Shown here: piece after piece, positions 43,293-51,655 of the stretch
Position numbering within the stretch: position 1 is the stretch's first letter
How the letters are laid out: each line of letters starts with the position of its first letter
Origin: Mucilaginibacter arboris
GTDB lineage: Bacteria > Bacteroidota > Bacteroidia > Sphingobacteriales > Sphingobacteriaceae
DNA length: 64,000 nt
NCBI RefSeq assembly: GCF_009754915.1
Contig: NZ_WPIK01000006.1
Span: 62,001-126,000, forward strand
Reading direction: 5' to 3'
Program-made: the position numbers and the translations under genes
Notes under the pieces: model-generated
Told to the model about the DNA's origin: nothing
Databases searched by the model: none
The model's input: the letters and a program-made list of their open reading frames with translations, nothing else

Positions 43293-44025
43293 ATTCCTTC
43301 AGTTTTTGGTTGATAATGCGGAAAACCTTATCGCGTAAAGCATCTGCATCTGTAAGTTTCAAACCTACAGTTTCTATTGGTTTGTGAATGTAAATATTGC
43401 AAATTCCTGTCCGGCTGCCATACTTTAAACCATCGTCCCACAATATTTTCCAGGTGTTAAAAGAAGTAACCGGAATAATGGCCGTTTGTTGTTCAATAGC
43501 CAGCCGAAATGGCCCGTTCTTAAATTCCTGTAATTGCGGCGGATAAATATCTGCAATTTTACCTTCAGGAAAGATAATCATCGTAATTCCGTTTTTCAGA
43601 TATTTAGAAACCCTTTTAAAAGCCCGGAAAGCCGCCATATTACTATCGCGTTTAACCGGGATATCAATCGTTTTAAAAAATAATCTGGTAGTTGGGTTTT
43701 GCAGCAACTCCTCCTTCCCCATAAAACTAAAATTATTTTTGGTGAGGATAGTTACCCAGGAAACATCCAGGTTAGAAGTATGGTTCGGGCAAATGATATA
43801 GGTTTTTTTCCAGTCAACCGGCACCTCATACTCAAAGCTGTAAAAAATACCGCTAATTCCCGAACTCAATTTTGCCCAAAGCCTGCGTAACTTGTTTAAG
43901 GTTGGATAGCGGCTTTCCTTACGGGAGAAATAATAAAAAAAAGGATAAAAAAAGAGGTATAAAAGAAGCACGCAAAACATATAAAAATAAGTGTGCAGCT
44001 TCCTGATCGATAATTTCATCAGCAT
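43264..44025 (-). CDS. plsC: 1-acyl-sn-glycerol-3-phosphate acyltransferase
   Basis: The product is about 253 residues from the ATG at 44025; ATG 44019 (MKLSIRKL) is also possible and a TTG precedes both. A membrane helix (about 12-32) is followed by the acyltransferase motifs CPNHTSNLDVSW (NHx4D), IPVKRDSN, and IIFPEGKIA. It makes phosphatidic acid in the inner membrane. The gene overlaps gatC by 29 bp and is divergent from trpS by about 33 bp. Confidence 0.9.
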   Translation of the reverse strand: MLMKLSIRKLHTYFYMFCVLLLYLFFYPFFYYFSRKESRYPTLNKLRRLWAKLSSGISGIFYSFEYEVPVDWKKTYIICPNHTSNLDVSWVTILTKNNFSFMGKEELLQNPTTRLFFKTIDIPVKRDSNMAAFRAFKRVSKYLKNGITMIIFPEGKIADIYPPQLQEFKNGPFRLAIEQQTAIIPVTSFNTWKILWDDGLKYGSRTGICNIYIHKPIETVGLKLTDADALRDKVFRIINQKLKEYEDRHEYSR

Positions 44026-44058
44026 CAAAAATATAAAAATTCCTTACTTTCGCCACCT

Positions 44059-45054
44059 ATGGAAACTGTTCTTAGCGGCATACGCTCTACCGGAAAATTG
44101 CACCTGGGCAATTATTACGGAGCCGTACAAAATTTCGTGAAGATGCAGCACGAATACAACTGTTTTTTCTTTATTGCCGATCTGCATTCGTTAACTACGC
44201 ATCCAACACCTGCCAATTTACATAGCAATGTAAAACAGGTTTTGGTAGAATACCTGGCAGCAGGGATTGACCCGGAAAAAGCAACAATTTATGTACAATC
44301 TGAAGTGCCGGAAGTTGCAGAACTGTATCTGTACCTCAACATGAATGCGTATTTGGGCGAACTGGAGCGCGGTGCTTCTTTTAAGGATAAAATTCGTGCG
44401 CAGCCCGAAAATGTAAATGCTGGTTTATTAACTTACCCGGTTTTAATGGCTGCGGATATTTTAATTCATCGGGCAACTAAAGTTCCGGTTGGGAAAGACC
44501 AGGAGCAGCACCTGGAAATGGCGCGCACTTTTGGCAACCGTTTTAACCGTTTGTACCAGCACGAATATTTTCCGGAACCTTACGCGTTCAACTTTAGCGA
44601 AAATTTAGTTAAAATTCCGGGGTTGGATGGAAAAGGGAAAATGGGAAAATCTGAAGGCGAAGGAAATGCCGTGTTTTTATCAGATCCGCCGGAAGCAATC
44701 CGTAAAAAAGTAATGCGTGCGGTTACAGATAGTGGCCCGACTGAAGAAAATCAACCTAAACCAACCGAAATACAAAACCTGTTTGATTTGATGCAAGTAG
44801 TTTCTTCTGCGGATACTGTAGCACATTTTAATAATTTGTACAACAAATGCCAGATCCGGTACGGCGATTTTAAAAAGCAGTTGGCAGAAGATATGATCGT
44901 TGCAACTGCGCCAATTCGCGAACGGATTGAAGATATTGCTAAAGATGAGGCTTACTTGCGGCAAGTAAGCCGTTATGGTGCCGTAAAAGCACGCGAAAGC
45001 GCGCAAAAAACCATTAAAGAAGTAAGGGAAATTATTGGTTTTAAGAAATTTTGA
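44059..45054 (+). CDS. trpS: Tryptophanyl-tRNA synthetase
   Basis: The 331-residue class I synthetase has the HIGH-like GKLHLGNYYGA, ADLHSLTTHPTP, ERGASFKDK, VPVGKDQEQHLEMARTFGNRFN and the KMSKS-type loop GKGKMGKSEGEGN. Length is typical. The short leader ends in TTACTTTCGCC, which could contain a -7-like TACTTTCG. A repeat core at 44374 lies in the conserved GASFKD codons. Confidence 0.96.
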   Translation: METVLSGIRSTGKLHLGNYYGAVQNFVKMQHEYNCFFFIADLHSLTTHPTPANLHSNVKQVLVEYLAAGIDPEKATIYVQSEVPEVAELYLYLNMNAYLGELERGASFKDKIRAQPENVNAGLLTYPVLMAADILIHRATKVPVGKDQEQHLEMARTFGNRFNRLYQHEYFPEPYAFNFSENLVKIPGLDGKGKMGKSEGEGNAVFLSDPPEAIRKKVMRAVTDSGPTEENQPKPTEIQNLFDLMQVVSSADTVAHFNNLYNKCQIRYGDFKKQLAEDMIVATAPIRERIEDIAKDEAYLRQVSRYGAVKARESAQKTIKEVREIIGFKKF

Positions 45055-45157
45055 TTTAGAAAGGTTCATGGAAGATAGTTCATCGTTCATAGCTCTCAAC
45101 CAAAACCCAATCGCAATTGCTTTACCATGAACTATTAACTAAAAACTATCAACCCAA
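45055..45157. repeat. Inverted short-word repeat between trpS and the kinase gene
   Basis: GGTTCATGGAAGATAGTTC and, later, CCATGAACTATTAAC with AAAAACTATC share inverted words related to ATAGTTCATGG. It is a short-word intergenic repeat of a different family from the ATGCTTC element. No gene. Confidence 0.35.
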
Positions 45158-45772
45158 ATGCACATTGCCGTTGTTGGAAATATTGGAGCCGGAAAAACCA
45201 CATTAACCGAATTATTAGCAAAGAATTATGGCTGGCTGCCGCAGTACGAATCTGTAGAAAACAATCCGTATTTGGAAGATTTTTACAGCGACATGAAACG
45301 CTGGAGTTTTAACTTGCAGATTTTCTTTTTAAACAGCCGCTTTCAGCAAATTATGGAAATCCAGAAAAGTAACGTCAATATTATCCAGGACCGGACAATT
45401 TATGAAGATGCTTTCATTTTTGCGGCCAACCTGCGTGATATGGATTTAATGACGGAAAGGGATTACGAAAACTACCGCAAGATTTTTGATAACATTACCT
45501 CTTTTATCAAACCTCCTGATTTGTTGATTTACCTGAAAGCTTCGGTTCCAACTTTGGTAAACAATATTCAGCGCCGTGGCCGGGAATACGAAATTGGCAT
45601 CCGCCTGGATTATCTTTCTAAGTTGAACGAAAAATATACCAAATGGATCCAAGGCTATAAAAGCGGCAAGTTGTTAATACTGGATAAAGACAAATTAGAT
45701 TTTGCCAACAATACGGAAGACTTAGGTTCTGTAATTGAAAAAATTGAAGTTGAAATAAATGGGCTGTTTTAG
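45158..45772 (+). CDS. Deoxynucleoside kinase
   Basis: The 204-residue protein has the P-loop VVGNIGAGKTTLTELLAK, YESVENNPYLEDFYSD, the DRT motif QDRTIYEDAFIFA, PPDLLIYLKASV, and the lid NIQRRGREYE. These are features of dNK/deoxyadenosine-deoxyguanosine kinases, which phosphorylate salvaged deoxynucleosides. The preferred base cannot be read from sequence. Confidence 0.92.
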   Translation: MHIAVVGNIGAGKTTLTELLAKNYGWLPQYESVENNPYLEDFYSDMKRWSFNLQIFFLNSRFQQIMEIQKSNVNIIQDRTIYEDAFIFAANLRDMDLMTERDYENYRKIFDNITSFIKPPDLLIYLKASVPTLVNNIQRRGREYEIGIRLDYLSKLNEKYTKWIQGYKSGKLLILDKDKLDFANNTEDLGSVIEKIEVEINGLF

Positions 45773-45811
45773 TTGTTAATCAGCATTACTGGTTTCAACT
45801 AAATTTATACG

Positions 45812-45866
45812 ATGCTTCTTTTACCGGCAATAATCCTTCAACAAGCTCGGGATGGCAAATACAGAA
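45812..45866. repeat. Repeat copy joined to a CHPELVEG-type repeat
   Basis: ATGCTTCTTTTACCGGC at 45812 matches the interspersed consensus. It runs into CCTTCAACAAGCTCGGGATG (45836-45855), whose inverse translates as CHPELVEG, a known mark of a widespread intergenic repeat. Both sit in the leader of kdsB. Confidence 0.5.
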
Positions 45867-45896
45867 CTTACAACTGAAAACTCCAGAACTGAACCA

Positions 45897-46646
45897 ATGA
45901 AAATTCTCGGCATCATTCCGGCCCGCTACGCTTCTACCCGCTTTCCTGCTAAAGCAATAGTTGATATTGCCGGAAAAAGCATGGTTCAAAGAGTTTACGA
46001 ACAAGCTAAAAAATGTACTATTTTAAATGAAGTGATTATTGCTACCGATGAGCAGCAGATTTTAGAACATGTACAGCAATTTGGCGGCAAAGCTGTAATG
46101 ACTTCGCTGTATCATCAGAGCGGTACAGATCGTTGTGCCGAAGTTTCTGCTGCTTTTCCTGAGTTTGATGTGGTAATTAATATTCAGGGCGATGAACCTT
46201 TTATCAACCCGGAACAAATTACCAAAGTTGCTGCTTGTTTTATCGATAAAAAAACAGAGCTGGCTACTTTAGTAAAAAAAATTGAGCAGGACGAGGAACT
46301 TCATAATCCCAATACACCAAAAGTTGTTTTAAACAACCGTTCTGAAGCTATATATTTTTCGCGTTCGGTTATTCCGTACATCCGCGGACAGCAGTTGCAA
46401 AACTGGTTGCAGCATCATACCTTTTATAAGCATATCGGTATTTATGGTTACCGTGCTGATATTTTGCAGGAAATTACCAAACTGCCTGTTTCAACCTTAG
46501 AAAAAGCAGAAAGTTTAGAGCAACTGCGTTGGATAGAGAACGGCTATCGAATTAAAGTTGCCGAAACCGAACTGGAAACATTAGCAGTTGATACGCCGGC
46601 AGATCTGGAAAACGTACTGAAAAAGTATTCTGCAGACAGCCAATAA
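45897..46646 (+). CDS. kdsB: 3-deoxy-manno-octulosonate cytidylyltransferase
   Basis: The product is 249 residues from the ATG at 45897 (MKILGIIPARYASTRFPAK). The ATG at 45852 adds 15 residues encoded by repeat-like sequence and is not preferred. Motifs are PARYASTRFPAK, GTDRCAEVS, NIQGDEPFI, and HIGIYGYR. It activates Kdo as CMP-Kdo for lipid A-core synthesis in the cytoplasm. Confidence 0.94.
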   Translation: MKILGIIPARYASTRFPAKAIVDIAGKSMVQRVYEQAKKCTILNEVIIATDEQQILEHVQQFGGKAVMTSLYHQSGTDRCAEVSAAFPEFDVVINIQGDEPFINPEQITKVAACFIDKKTELATLVKKIEQDEELHNPNTPKVVLNNRSEAIYFSRSVIPYIRGQQLQNWLQHHTFYKHIGIYGYRADILQEITKLPVSTLEKAESLEQLRWIENGYRIKVAETELETLAVDTPADLENVLKKYSADSQ

Positions 46647-46647
46647 A

Positions 46648-46959
46648 CTAAATACTGTTCATCGTTCCAATCGAATCGTTAATGCAGTTGTTTAAATCAG
46701 CAACGCTATCGTAAAAACCATGACTGCTGGCCGTATCATCGTGCACATCCACATCGTGTGTTTCAGGTATTGTTTTTTTATGATGGGAAGCGGCAAGGGC
46801 TTTAAATCTATCAGCATTAAAAGCAAGCAACCGGGTTAATATTGCTTCAAACTCCTGGTTATATTGTTTAAGCAGTGCGGCACTTTCGCTATCATATACT
46901 TTTAATGCAGCAACTTTGGTATGCAATACAGATAATTCTTTTAATAATTCGGTTTTCAT
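46648..46959 (-). CDS. Hypothetical helical protein
   Basis: The 103-residue soluble protein is mostly helical: MKTELLKELSVLHTKVAAL, QYNQEFEAILTRLLAFNADRF, then a His/Asp-rich segment (SHHKKTIPETHDVDVHDD). No signal peptide. I recognise no family; the His/Asp stretch could bind metal. It is convergent with kdsB, whose stop is 2 bp away, and divergent from manganese catalase. Confidence 0.6.
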   Translation of the reverse strand: MKTELLKELSVLHTKVAALKVYDSESAALLKQYNQEFEAILTRLLAFNADRFKALAASHHKKTIPETHDVDVHDDTASSHGFYDSVADLNNCINDSIGTMNSI

Positions 46960-47175
46960 AATAATTTAGGTTGGTGACCAAATATAAAATTTAATCTGGA
47001 AATATAACTACTGTTTAACAGATATGTTTACTCTTTTTGCCTACAAAATTGATAGTGACCAACAAAAAGGAAGTTATGTTTTCAATTTGTTTATAATTAA
47101 AACCTTTGAAATTCATTTCCTAATAATTAAAACGTATTGCTGTAATTATTGTTGAAGTAGTAAGTGTCAGAATTA

Positions 47176-47219
47176 ATCATTCACTTCCTACTAAATTATC
47201 ATTCACGTCCTACTAAATT
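47176..47219. repeat. Two tandem 22-bp units before the manganese catalase gene
   Basis: Units at 47176-47197 and 47198-47219 read ATCATTCAC, then T or G, TCCTACTAAATT, differing at one base. They end 8 bp before the start codon, in the mRNA leader or promoter. A role in regulator binding or leader structure is possible. Confidence 0.6.
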
Positions 47220-47227
47220 AAAAACGT

Positions 47228-48169
47228 ATGTTTTATCATGTAAAAGAACTTCAGTTTAATGCCAGGGTATCAAAACCTGATCCACGTTTCGCACGCTTGC
47301 TGTTAGAACAATTTGGCGGCAGCAATGGCGAATTAAAAGCTGCCATGCAATATTTCACACAGGCTTTTACCTGTAAACAACCTTACCCGGACAAGTATGA
47401 TCTGTTGATGGATATTGCCACAGAAGAATTTAGTCACCTTGAAATTGTTGGTGCAACTATCCAAATGTTATTAGGCGGTGTAAACGGCGAGTTAAAAAAT
47501 GCGGTAGAAGAATCAGAAATCATGAAATTGATGGATGGCAAAGCTGCAAAAGAAGATTTTATGCACGAAGCTATGTTTAACCCGCAATTTACAGTTTTAA
47601 GCGGCGGCGGCCCAACTTTAACGGATAGCAACGGCAATCCCTGGACAGCTGCTTACGTAACTGCCAACGGCGACCTGACTGTTGATTTACGTTCTAATAT
47701 TGCATCAGAATCCCGTGCAAAAATTGTGTATGAGTATCTGATGAAATTTACTGACGATCCTTACGTTAAAGAAACGTTACGTTTTTTAATGACACGGGAA
47801 GTAACCCATTACCAGCAATTTGAAGCTGCATTAAATACCATCCAGCCTAATTTCCCTCCGGGTATTTTGCAAGGCGATCCAAGACATAGCAATACCTATT
47901 ATAACATGTCTAACGGTGCAGATGCAACTGGCCCGTGGAATGAAGGTAAAAGCTCTCAATTAGGAGAAACCTGGCAATACATTGCTGATCCGTTAGCATT
48001 TGTACAGGAAACAAGCGGATTGCAAGGGTTAAAACCAAAAGGAACAGACCGTACAGAAAAATCAGTAGAGAAAATGAACAAAGCGTTAAGCGAAGAACGA
48101 AGCGATGAAGTTAAAAGTGCTGTTCCAACAGGTGAAAACCAATGGAGCACTTATCCTGATTCTAAGTAG
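47228..48169 (+). CDS. Manganese catalase
   Basis: The 313-residue protein is a non-haem dimanganese catalase that decomposes hydrogen peroxide. It has the ferritin-like four-helix core with metal-ligand contexts LLEQFGGSNGELKAAMQYF, DIATEEFSHLEIV (Glu and His), ESRAKIVYEYLM and MTREVTHYQQF (Glu and His). The C-terminal arm has NTYYNMSNG and ends with a low-similarity tail (ALSEERSDEVKSAV). It is cytosolic. It is followed closely by a DsbA-like gene, perhaps in one transcript. Confidence 0.93.
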   Translation: MFYHVKELQFNARVSKPDPRFARLLLEQFGGSNGELKAAMQYFTQAFTCKQPYPDKYDLLMDIATEEFSHLEIVGATIQMLLGGVNGELKNAVEESEIMKLMDGKAAKEDFMHEAMFNPQFTVLSGGGPTLTDSNGNPWTAAYVTANGDLTVDLRSNIASESRAKIVYEYLMKFTDDPYVKETLRFLMTREVTHYQQFEAALNTIQPNFPPGILQGDPRHSNTYYNMSNGADATGPWNEGKSSQLGETWQYIADPLAFVQETSGLQGLKPKGTDRTEKSVEKMNKALSEERSDEVKSAVPTGENQWSTYPDSK

Positions 48170-48177
48170 TTTTGTTG

Positions 48178-48906
48178 ATGTCTTTGCAATTAGAACAAAA
48201 CATCAATTTTTTACCCGTAAAAGAAGCGGACCGGTTAGTTATAGAATACTATACCGATCCGCTTTGTTGCTGGAGCTGGGCATTCGAGCAGCATTGGCAA
48301 AGGTTGTTAAAAGAATTTTCTGCTGTTATTACTTATGCTTATTGTATGGGCGGATTGATTCCTGATTGGAAAAATTACCAGGACCCCATGAATGATATTA
48401 GCCGGCCGGCACAATTAGGGCCACTATGGATGGAAGCCGCACAAATTACAGATGCCGTAATTGATCCGCAGATATGGGTAGAAGATCCTCCAACTTCTTC
48501 CTATCCGGCTTGTATTGCTGTAAAAAGTGCAGAAATGCAATCTAAAGAAGCTGGCGAAAAATATTTGTTTAAGCTTCGTGAAGCCGTAATGGTACACAAA
48601 CAAAATATTGCACAGCCGGAAGTATTAGCAGCAATAGCCCAAAAATTTTCTAAAGAAAACCCTGGCCTTTTAGACTACAATCAGTTTTTAGAAGATATCA
48701 GCAGTGAAAAAAGCCTGGAACTGTTCAGAAATGATCTGCAAAAAGTCCGTTATAACCGTATTGGCCGCTTTCCTACCTTAACCCTTCATAAACCTGGCCA
48801 ATCCGGAATTATGATAACAGGTTACCGCCCTTACGAAGTCCTGCTTCAGGCAATTCAGGTAATTGCTCCCGAAATACTGGGCAATACTGCTGAACAGAAA
48901 GGATAA
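48178..48906 (+). CDS. DsbA-family thioredoxin-fold protein
   Basis: The product is 242 residues from the ATG at 48178; two TTG codons just upstream are less likely. It has no signal peptide, so it is cytosolic. The N-terminus IEYYTDPLCCWSWAFEQHW holds CCWS in place of the classic CxxC, a pattern of the FrnE/SpxH-like branch. The C-terminal RIGRFPTLTLH carries the cis-Pro. It begins 9 bp after the manganese catalase stop, suggesting a shared oxidative-stress role (inference). A repeat core at 48218 lies in codons for PVKEAD. Confidence 0.8.
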   Translation: MSLQLEQNINFLPVKEADRLVIEYYTDPLCCWSWAFEQHWQRLLKEFSAVITYAYCMGGLIPDWKNYQDPMNDISRPAQLGPLWMEAAQITDAVIDPQIWVEDPPTSSYPACIAVKSAEMQSKEAGEKYLFKLREAVMVHKQNIAQPEVLAAIAQKFSKENPGLLDYNQFLEDISSEKSLELFRNDLQKVRYNRIGRFPTLTLHKPGQSGIMITGYRPYEVLLQAIQVIAPEILGNTAEQKG

Positions 48907-49123
48907 ATTTACCTGTTCAAATGGCTTCAAATATTAAAAAAGGGTTATTTTCTCCAAATAATTTATCTTCATCAATAATTGCTACTGTCACAGGGATATA
49001 AGTTTCAGGCATTTAATTCAGCCTCCTGTTAAATAACGACGTTTCTTTTACAATCAGTTCAAATACTAATTCCTACAATTGCATATTTAAATCCTACTGG
49101 CTAAAACCATTGGGATACTACTT

Positions 49124-49936
49124 ATGGATCAGGAATTTTACCAGCATTTATTGGATAAAAAGCAGCAGATGGAAACTGTTCCATCTAACGAAGAAATTGC
49201 TTTATGGGCTTTGAAAGTAATTGGTTTGCTTTATCCGGAAAGGGCAAAATTATCGTTTACAACAATTAGTGAGCTAAAAGAAGCATTTGCATTTTTAAAA
49301 AATGAGCTCTATACAATTATGGAAGCAACAGGTGCCTGCCACAATTGTGATAATAACCAGCTATCAGAAACCTTTTTTGCGCAACTACCAGAACTTTACC
49401 GGGTGCTGAATACAGACGTAAAGGCTATTTTTAATGGTGACCCGGCTGCAAAAAGTGAGTTTGAAGTAGTGCGGACTTATCCCGGTTTTTATGCCATTTC
49501 TTTTTATCGTATTGCACACGCTTTGCTCAAAACCAATGTCCCGCTTTTGCCCCGCATTTTAACAGAATATGCCCATTCTAAAACTGGCATTGATATTCAT
49601 CCTGCAGCTAACATTGGTGAGCATTTGCACATTGACCATGGAACAGGTACCGTAATTGGAGAAACCTGTACCATTGGCAATCATGTAAAATTATACCAGG
49701 GCGTAACGTTGGGCGCCATGAGCGTAGACAAAACAATGGCTAATATTAAACGGCACCCAACGGTAGAAGACGGTGTGGTTATTTATTCGGGCGCAACTAT
49801 TTTAGGCGGAGATACGGTTATTGGCGCAAACAGCATTATCGGCGGAAATGTTTGGTTGACAAAAAGCGTCCCTCCGGGTTCTGTGGTTTACCATAAACCC
49901 AATATCGAAGTAATTGAAGGAAAAATTAACAGTTAA
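49124..49936 (+). CDS. cysE: Serine O-acetyltransferase
   Basis: The 270-residue protein acetylates serine for cysteine synthesis. A helical N-terminal part (about 1-140) is followed by left-handed beta-helix hexapeptide repeats: DIHPAANIGEHLHIDHGTG, VIGETCTIGNHVKLYQGVTLG, KRHPTVEDGVVIYSGATILGG, and GGNVWLTKSVPPGSVV. The catalytic His and Asp contexts (HIDHGTG) are present. A repeat core at 49275 lies in LKEAFA codons, and the stop codon is within another copy at 49934. It is paired with cysM 10 bp downstream. Confidence 0.95.
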   Translation: MDQEFYQHLLDKKQQMETVPSNEEIALWALKVIGLLYPERAKLSFTTISELKEAFAFLKNELYTIMEATGACHNCDNNQLSETFFAQLPELYRVLNTDVKAIFNGDPAAKSEFEVVRTYPGFYAISFYRIAHALLKTNVPLLPRILTEYAHSKTGIDIHPAANIGEHLHIDHGTGTVIGETCTIGNHVKLYQGVTLGAMSVDKTMANIKRHPTVEDGVVIYSGATILGGDTVIGANSIIGGNVWLTKSVPPGSVVYHKPNIEVIEGKINS

Positions 49937-49945
49937 AAGAAGCAT
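49934..49945 (-). repeat. Repeat core bridging the cysE stop and cysM start
   Basis: TAAAAGAAGCAT begins with the TAA stop of cysE and ends one base before the ATG of cysM at 49947. It therefore occupies the whole ribosome-binding region of cysM, where the AAAAGAAG part is purine-rich and could itself act as the binding site. Confidence 0.6.
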
Positions 49946-49946
49946 T

Positions 49947-50819
49947 ATGGCAGGAATTATTGATCTGATAGGAAATACACCTTTAGTAGAAATTACGAAG
50001 TTAAACCCAAACCCAAACGTTAAAATTTATGCAAAACTGGAAGGCAATAATCCGGGCGGCAGTGTAAAAGACAGGGCTGCTTTAAACATGATCAGAAGTG
50101 CATTAGATCGTGGAGAAATTAAAGCCGGTACCAAATTAATCGAAGCAACGAGCGGCAACACTGGAATTGCTTTAGCCATGATTGCAAGATTATTTGATCT
50201 GGAAATTGAACTGGTAATGCCATCCAATTCTACTAAAGAAAGGGTGTTAACGATGGAAGCCTTCGGGGCAAAAGTTACTTTACTGGAAGGGATTGAAGCT
50301 TGCCGTGATTATGCAGTAGAAAAAGCAGCAAAAGGAGATTACTTTTTGTTGAACCAGTTTGCCAACAAGGATAATTATTTAGCTCATTATAAAACTACCG
50401 GACCGGAAATCTGGCGCGATACCAATGGCAGCATCACTCATTTTGTTAGTGCTATGGGCACAACAGGTTCTATTATGGGCAATTCTATGTTTTTGAAGGA
50501 GAAAAACCCGAATATTCAAATTATTGGTTGCCAGCCAACAGAAGAATCTTCCATCCCGGGAATACGCCGCTGGCCTGCTGCTTATCTCCCACAAATTTTT
50601 GATCCGAAACGAGTTGACCGCATTATGGATGTTTCTCAGGCTGAAGCAACAGCAATGACACGAAAATTAGCTCGTACAGAAGGCGTTTTTGCAGGAATGA
50701 GCAGCGGGGGCGCGTTATCAGCAGCAGTTAAAGTTGCGCAGGAATTAGAAAGCGGTGTAATTGTATTTATTGCTTGCGACCGCGGCGACCGTTATTTAAG
50801 CAGCGATCTGTTTGGATGA
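49947..50819 (+). CDS. cysM: Cysteine synthase B
   Basis: The product is 290 residues from the ATG at 49947 (MAGIIDLIGNTPLVEITKL); a frame from 49914 would add 11 residues encoded by the cysE end. PLP Lys is in NPGGSVKDRAA; SGNTGIALAMIA, GTTGSIMG, and GMSSGGALSAA are fold-type II motifs. It forms cysteine from O-acetylserine and sulfide or thiosulfate. It is probably co-transcribed with cysE. Confidence 0.94.
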   Translation: MAGIIDLIGNTPLVEITKLNPNPNVKIYAKLEGNNPGGSVKDRAALNMIRSALDRGEIKAGTKLIEATSGNTGIALAMIARLFDLEIELVMPSNSTKERVLTMEAFGAKVTLLEGIEACRDYAVEKAAKGDYFLLNQFANKDNYLAHYKTTGPEIWRDTNGSITHFVSAMGTTGSIMGNSMFLKEKNPNIQIIGCQPTEESSIPGIRRWPAAYLPQIFDPKRVDRIMDVSQAEATAMTRKLARTEGVFAGMSSGGALSAAVKVAQELESGVIVFIACDRGDRYLSSDLFG

Positions 50820-50821
50820 AG

Positions 50822-50947
50822 TTAAGTTGCGGGTTGCCTGTTCTAAGTTTCCGGTTCTAAGTTTAGCTTAAAACTTTTATACTTCTTTTATCAACCTAAA
50901 ATTGATACCTGTAAATAAGGGGTTAAAACCGGCAACCCACAACTTAA
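50822..50947. repeat. Gap-spanning inverted repeat after cysM, with a repeat copy in the middle
   Basis: TTAAGTTGCGGGTTGCC (50822-50838) and GGCAACCCACAACTTAA (50931-50947) pair at 16 of 17 positions and lie at the two ends of the convergent gap. Inside are two direct copies of GGTTCTAAGTTT-like words and a full interspersed repeat (ATACTTCTTTTATCAACC, from 50879). Confidence 0.6.
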
Positions 50948-50960
50948 AACTGATAACAGA

Positions 50961-51296
50961 CTAAGAAACCTTACTTTTCAAATCTGCGGCTTTATCAGCA
51001 GCTTCGCTTACTTTTTCGTCTTTCCAATCTTTGGCATCACCTAATTTAGAAGAGATCAGGCTGGCAAGATCATCTAATTTAGATGAAATTTTATCGCCAA
51101 GCGTTTCTTTTAACTCGCTTGCTTCATCCATCAGTCCGGAAAATTTGTCTTTTACTTTATCACCAAAATCAGAAGCTGCATCAGCAACTGCTTCCTGTGT
51201 ATCGTCTCCGCTTTGCGGTGCTAATAAAATACCCGCTAAAACGCCTGCTGCAACGCCGATTAATATACCGGCAATTAATTTTGATTCGCTTTTCAT
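50961..51296 (-). CDS. YtxH-like membrane-anchored stress protein
   Basis: The 111-residue protein has a Gly/Ala-rich membrane segment (SKLIAGILIGVAAGVLAGIL), APQSGDDTQE as in the YtxH family, and a long amphipathic helical tail rich in Lys, Asp, Ser and Leu. The role is unknown; homologues are often stress-induced. It is convergent with cysM. Confidence 0.8.
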   Translation of the reverse strand: MKSESKLIAGILIGVAAGVLAGILLAPQSGDDTQEAVADAASDFGDKVKDKFSGLMDEASELKETLGDKISSKLDDLASLISSKLGDAKDWKDEKVSEAADKAADLKSKVS

Positions 51297-51424
51297 TGTT
51301 ATTATTTTAAGGGTTAAGTAAATTTTTGACCGGTTTCTGATCTTACATCTATTGAATTAACAATTTTAAAACCAAAAACCGAACAATGCAGCAACATAAA
51401 GCTTTTATTTATGTTTCGATAGAA

Positions 51425-51454
51425 ATGCTGTTTTTAAGGCAGTAAAAGAAGCAT
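51425..51454. repeat. Compact hairpin of two opposed repeat cores
   Basis: ATGCTGTTTTTA, loop AGGCAG, TAAAAGAAGCAT. The left core is the CTGTTTTTA variant and the right is exact; the stem is 12 bp with one or two mismatches. Confidence 0.6.
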
Positions 51455-51534
51455 TAAGAAGTTTAACTGTTATAAACGTTTATCATACAAGCGTATAATT
51501 TATTTAATCAAACGATTAACTTCTTCCATCTTTC

Positions 51535-51542
51535 TATATTTG
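51535..51542 (+). promoter_or_regulatory. Possible -7 box of the mla operon
   Basis: TATATTTG matches TAnnTTTG exactly and is followed by a 113-bp leader to mlaE. No clear -33 TTG is seen. Confidence 0.35.
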
Positions 51543-51655
51543 CCTGCACATTTTATAAAAAACACAAAGCTTGTTTGTATTTCTATGTTAGATCATCAAT
51601 TATTTAATTAAGAAAACTGCAAACAAAAAGGATAAAAATACTTTGAACAATCTTA

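Larger units (their letters stand above)
51297..51655. other. Intergenic region between the YtxH gene and mlaE
   Basis: This is a divergent region of 359 bp. It contains the compact repeat hairpin at 51425-51454 and a -7-like TATATTTG at 51535-51542 facing mlaE. I see no gene in the remainder, which is AT-rich. Confidence 0.4.

Noticed and set aside
45852-45896. Upstream ATG for kdsB
   Set aside because: The 15 extra residues come from repeat-like leader sequence; KdsB normally starts at the ILGIIPAR region.
48917-49012. A 31-codon minus-strand ORF (MPETYIPVTVAIIDEDKL) in the gap before cysE
   Set aside because: Too short, no recognised family, and no start or promoter signal; it could be a gene fragment but cannot be supported.
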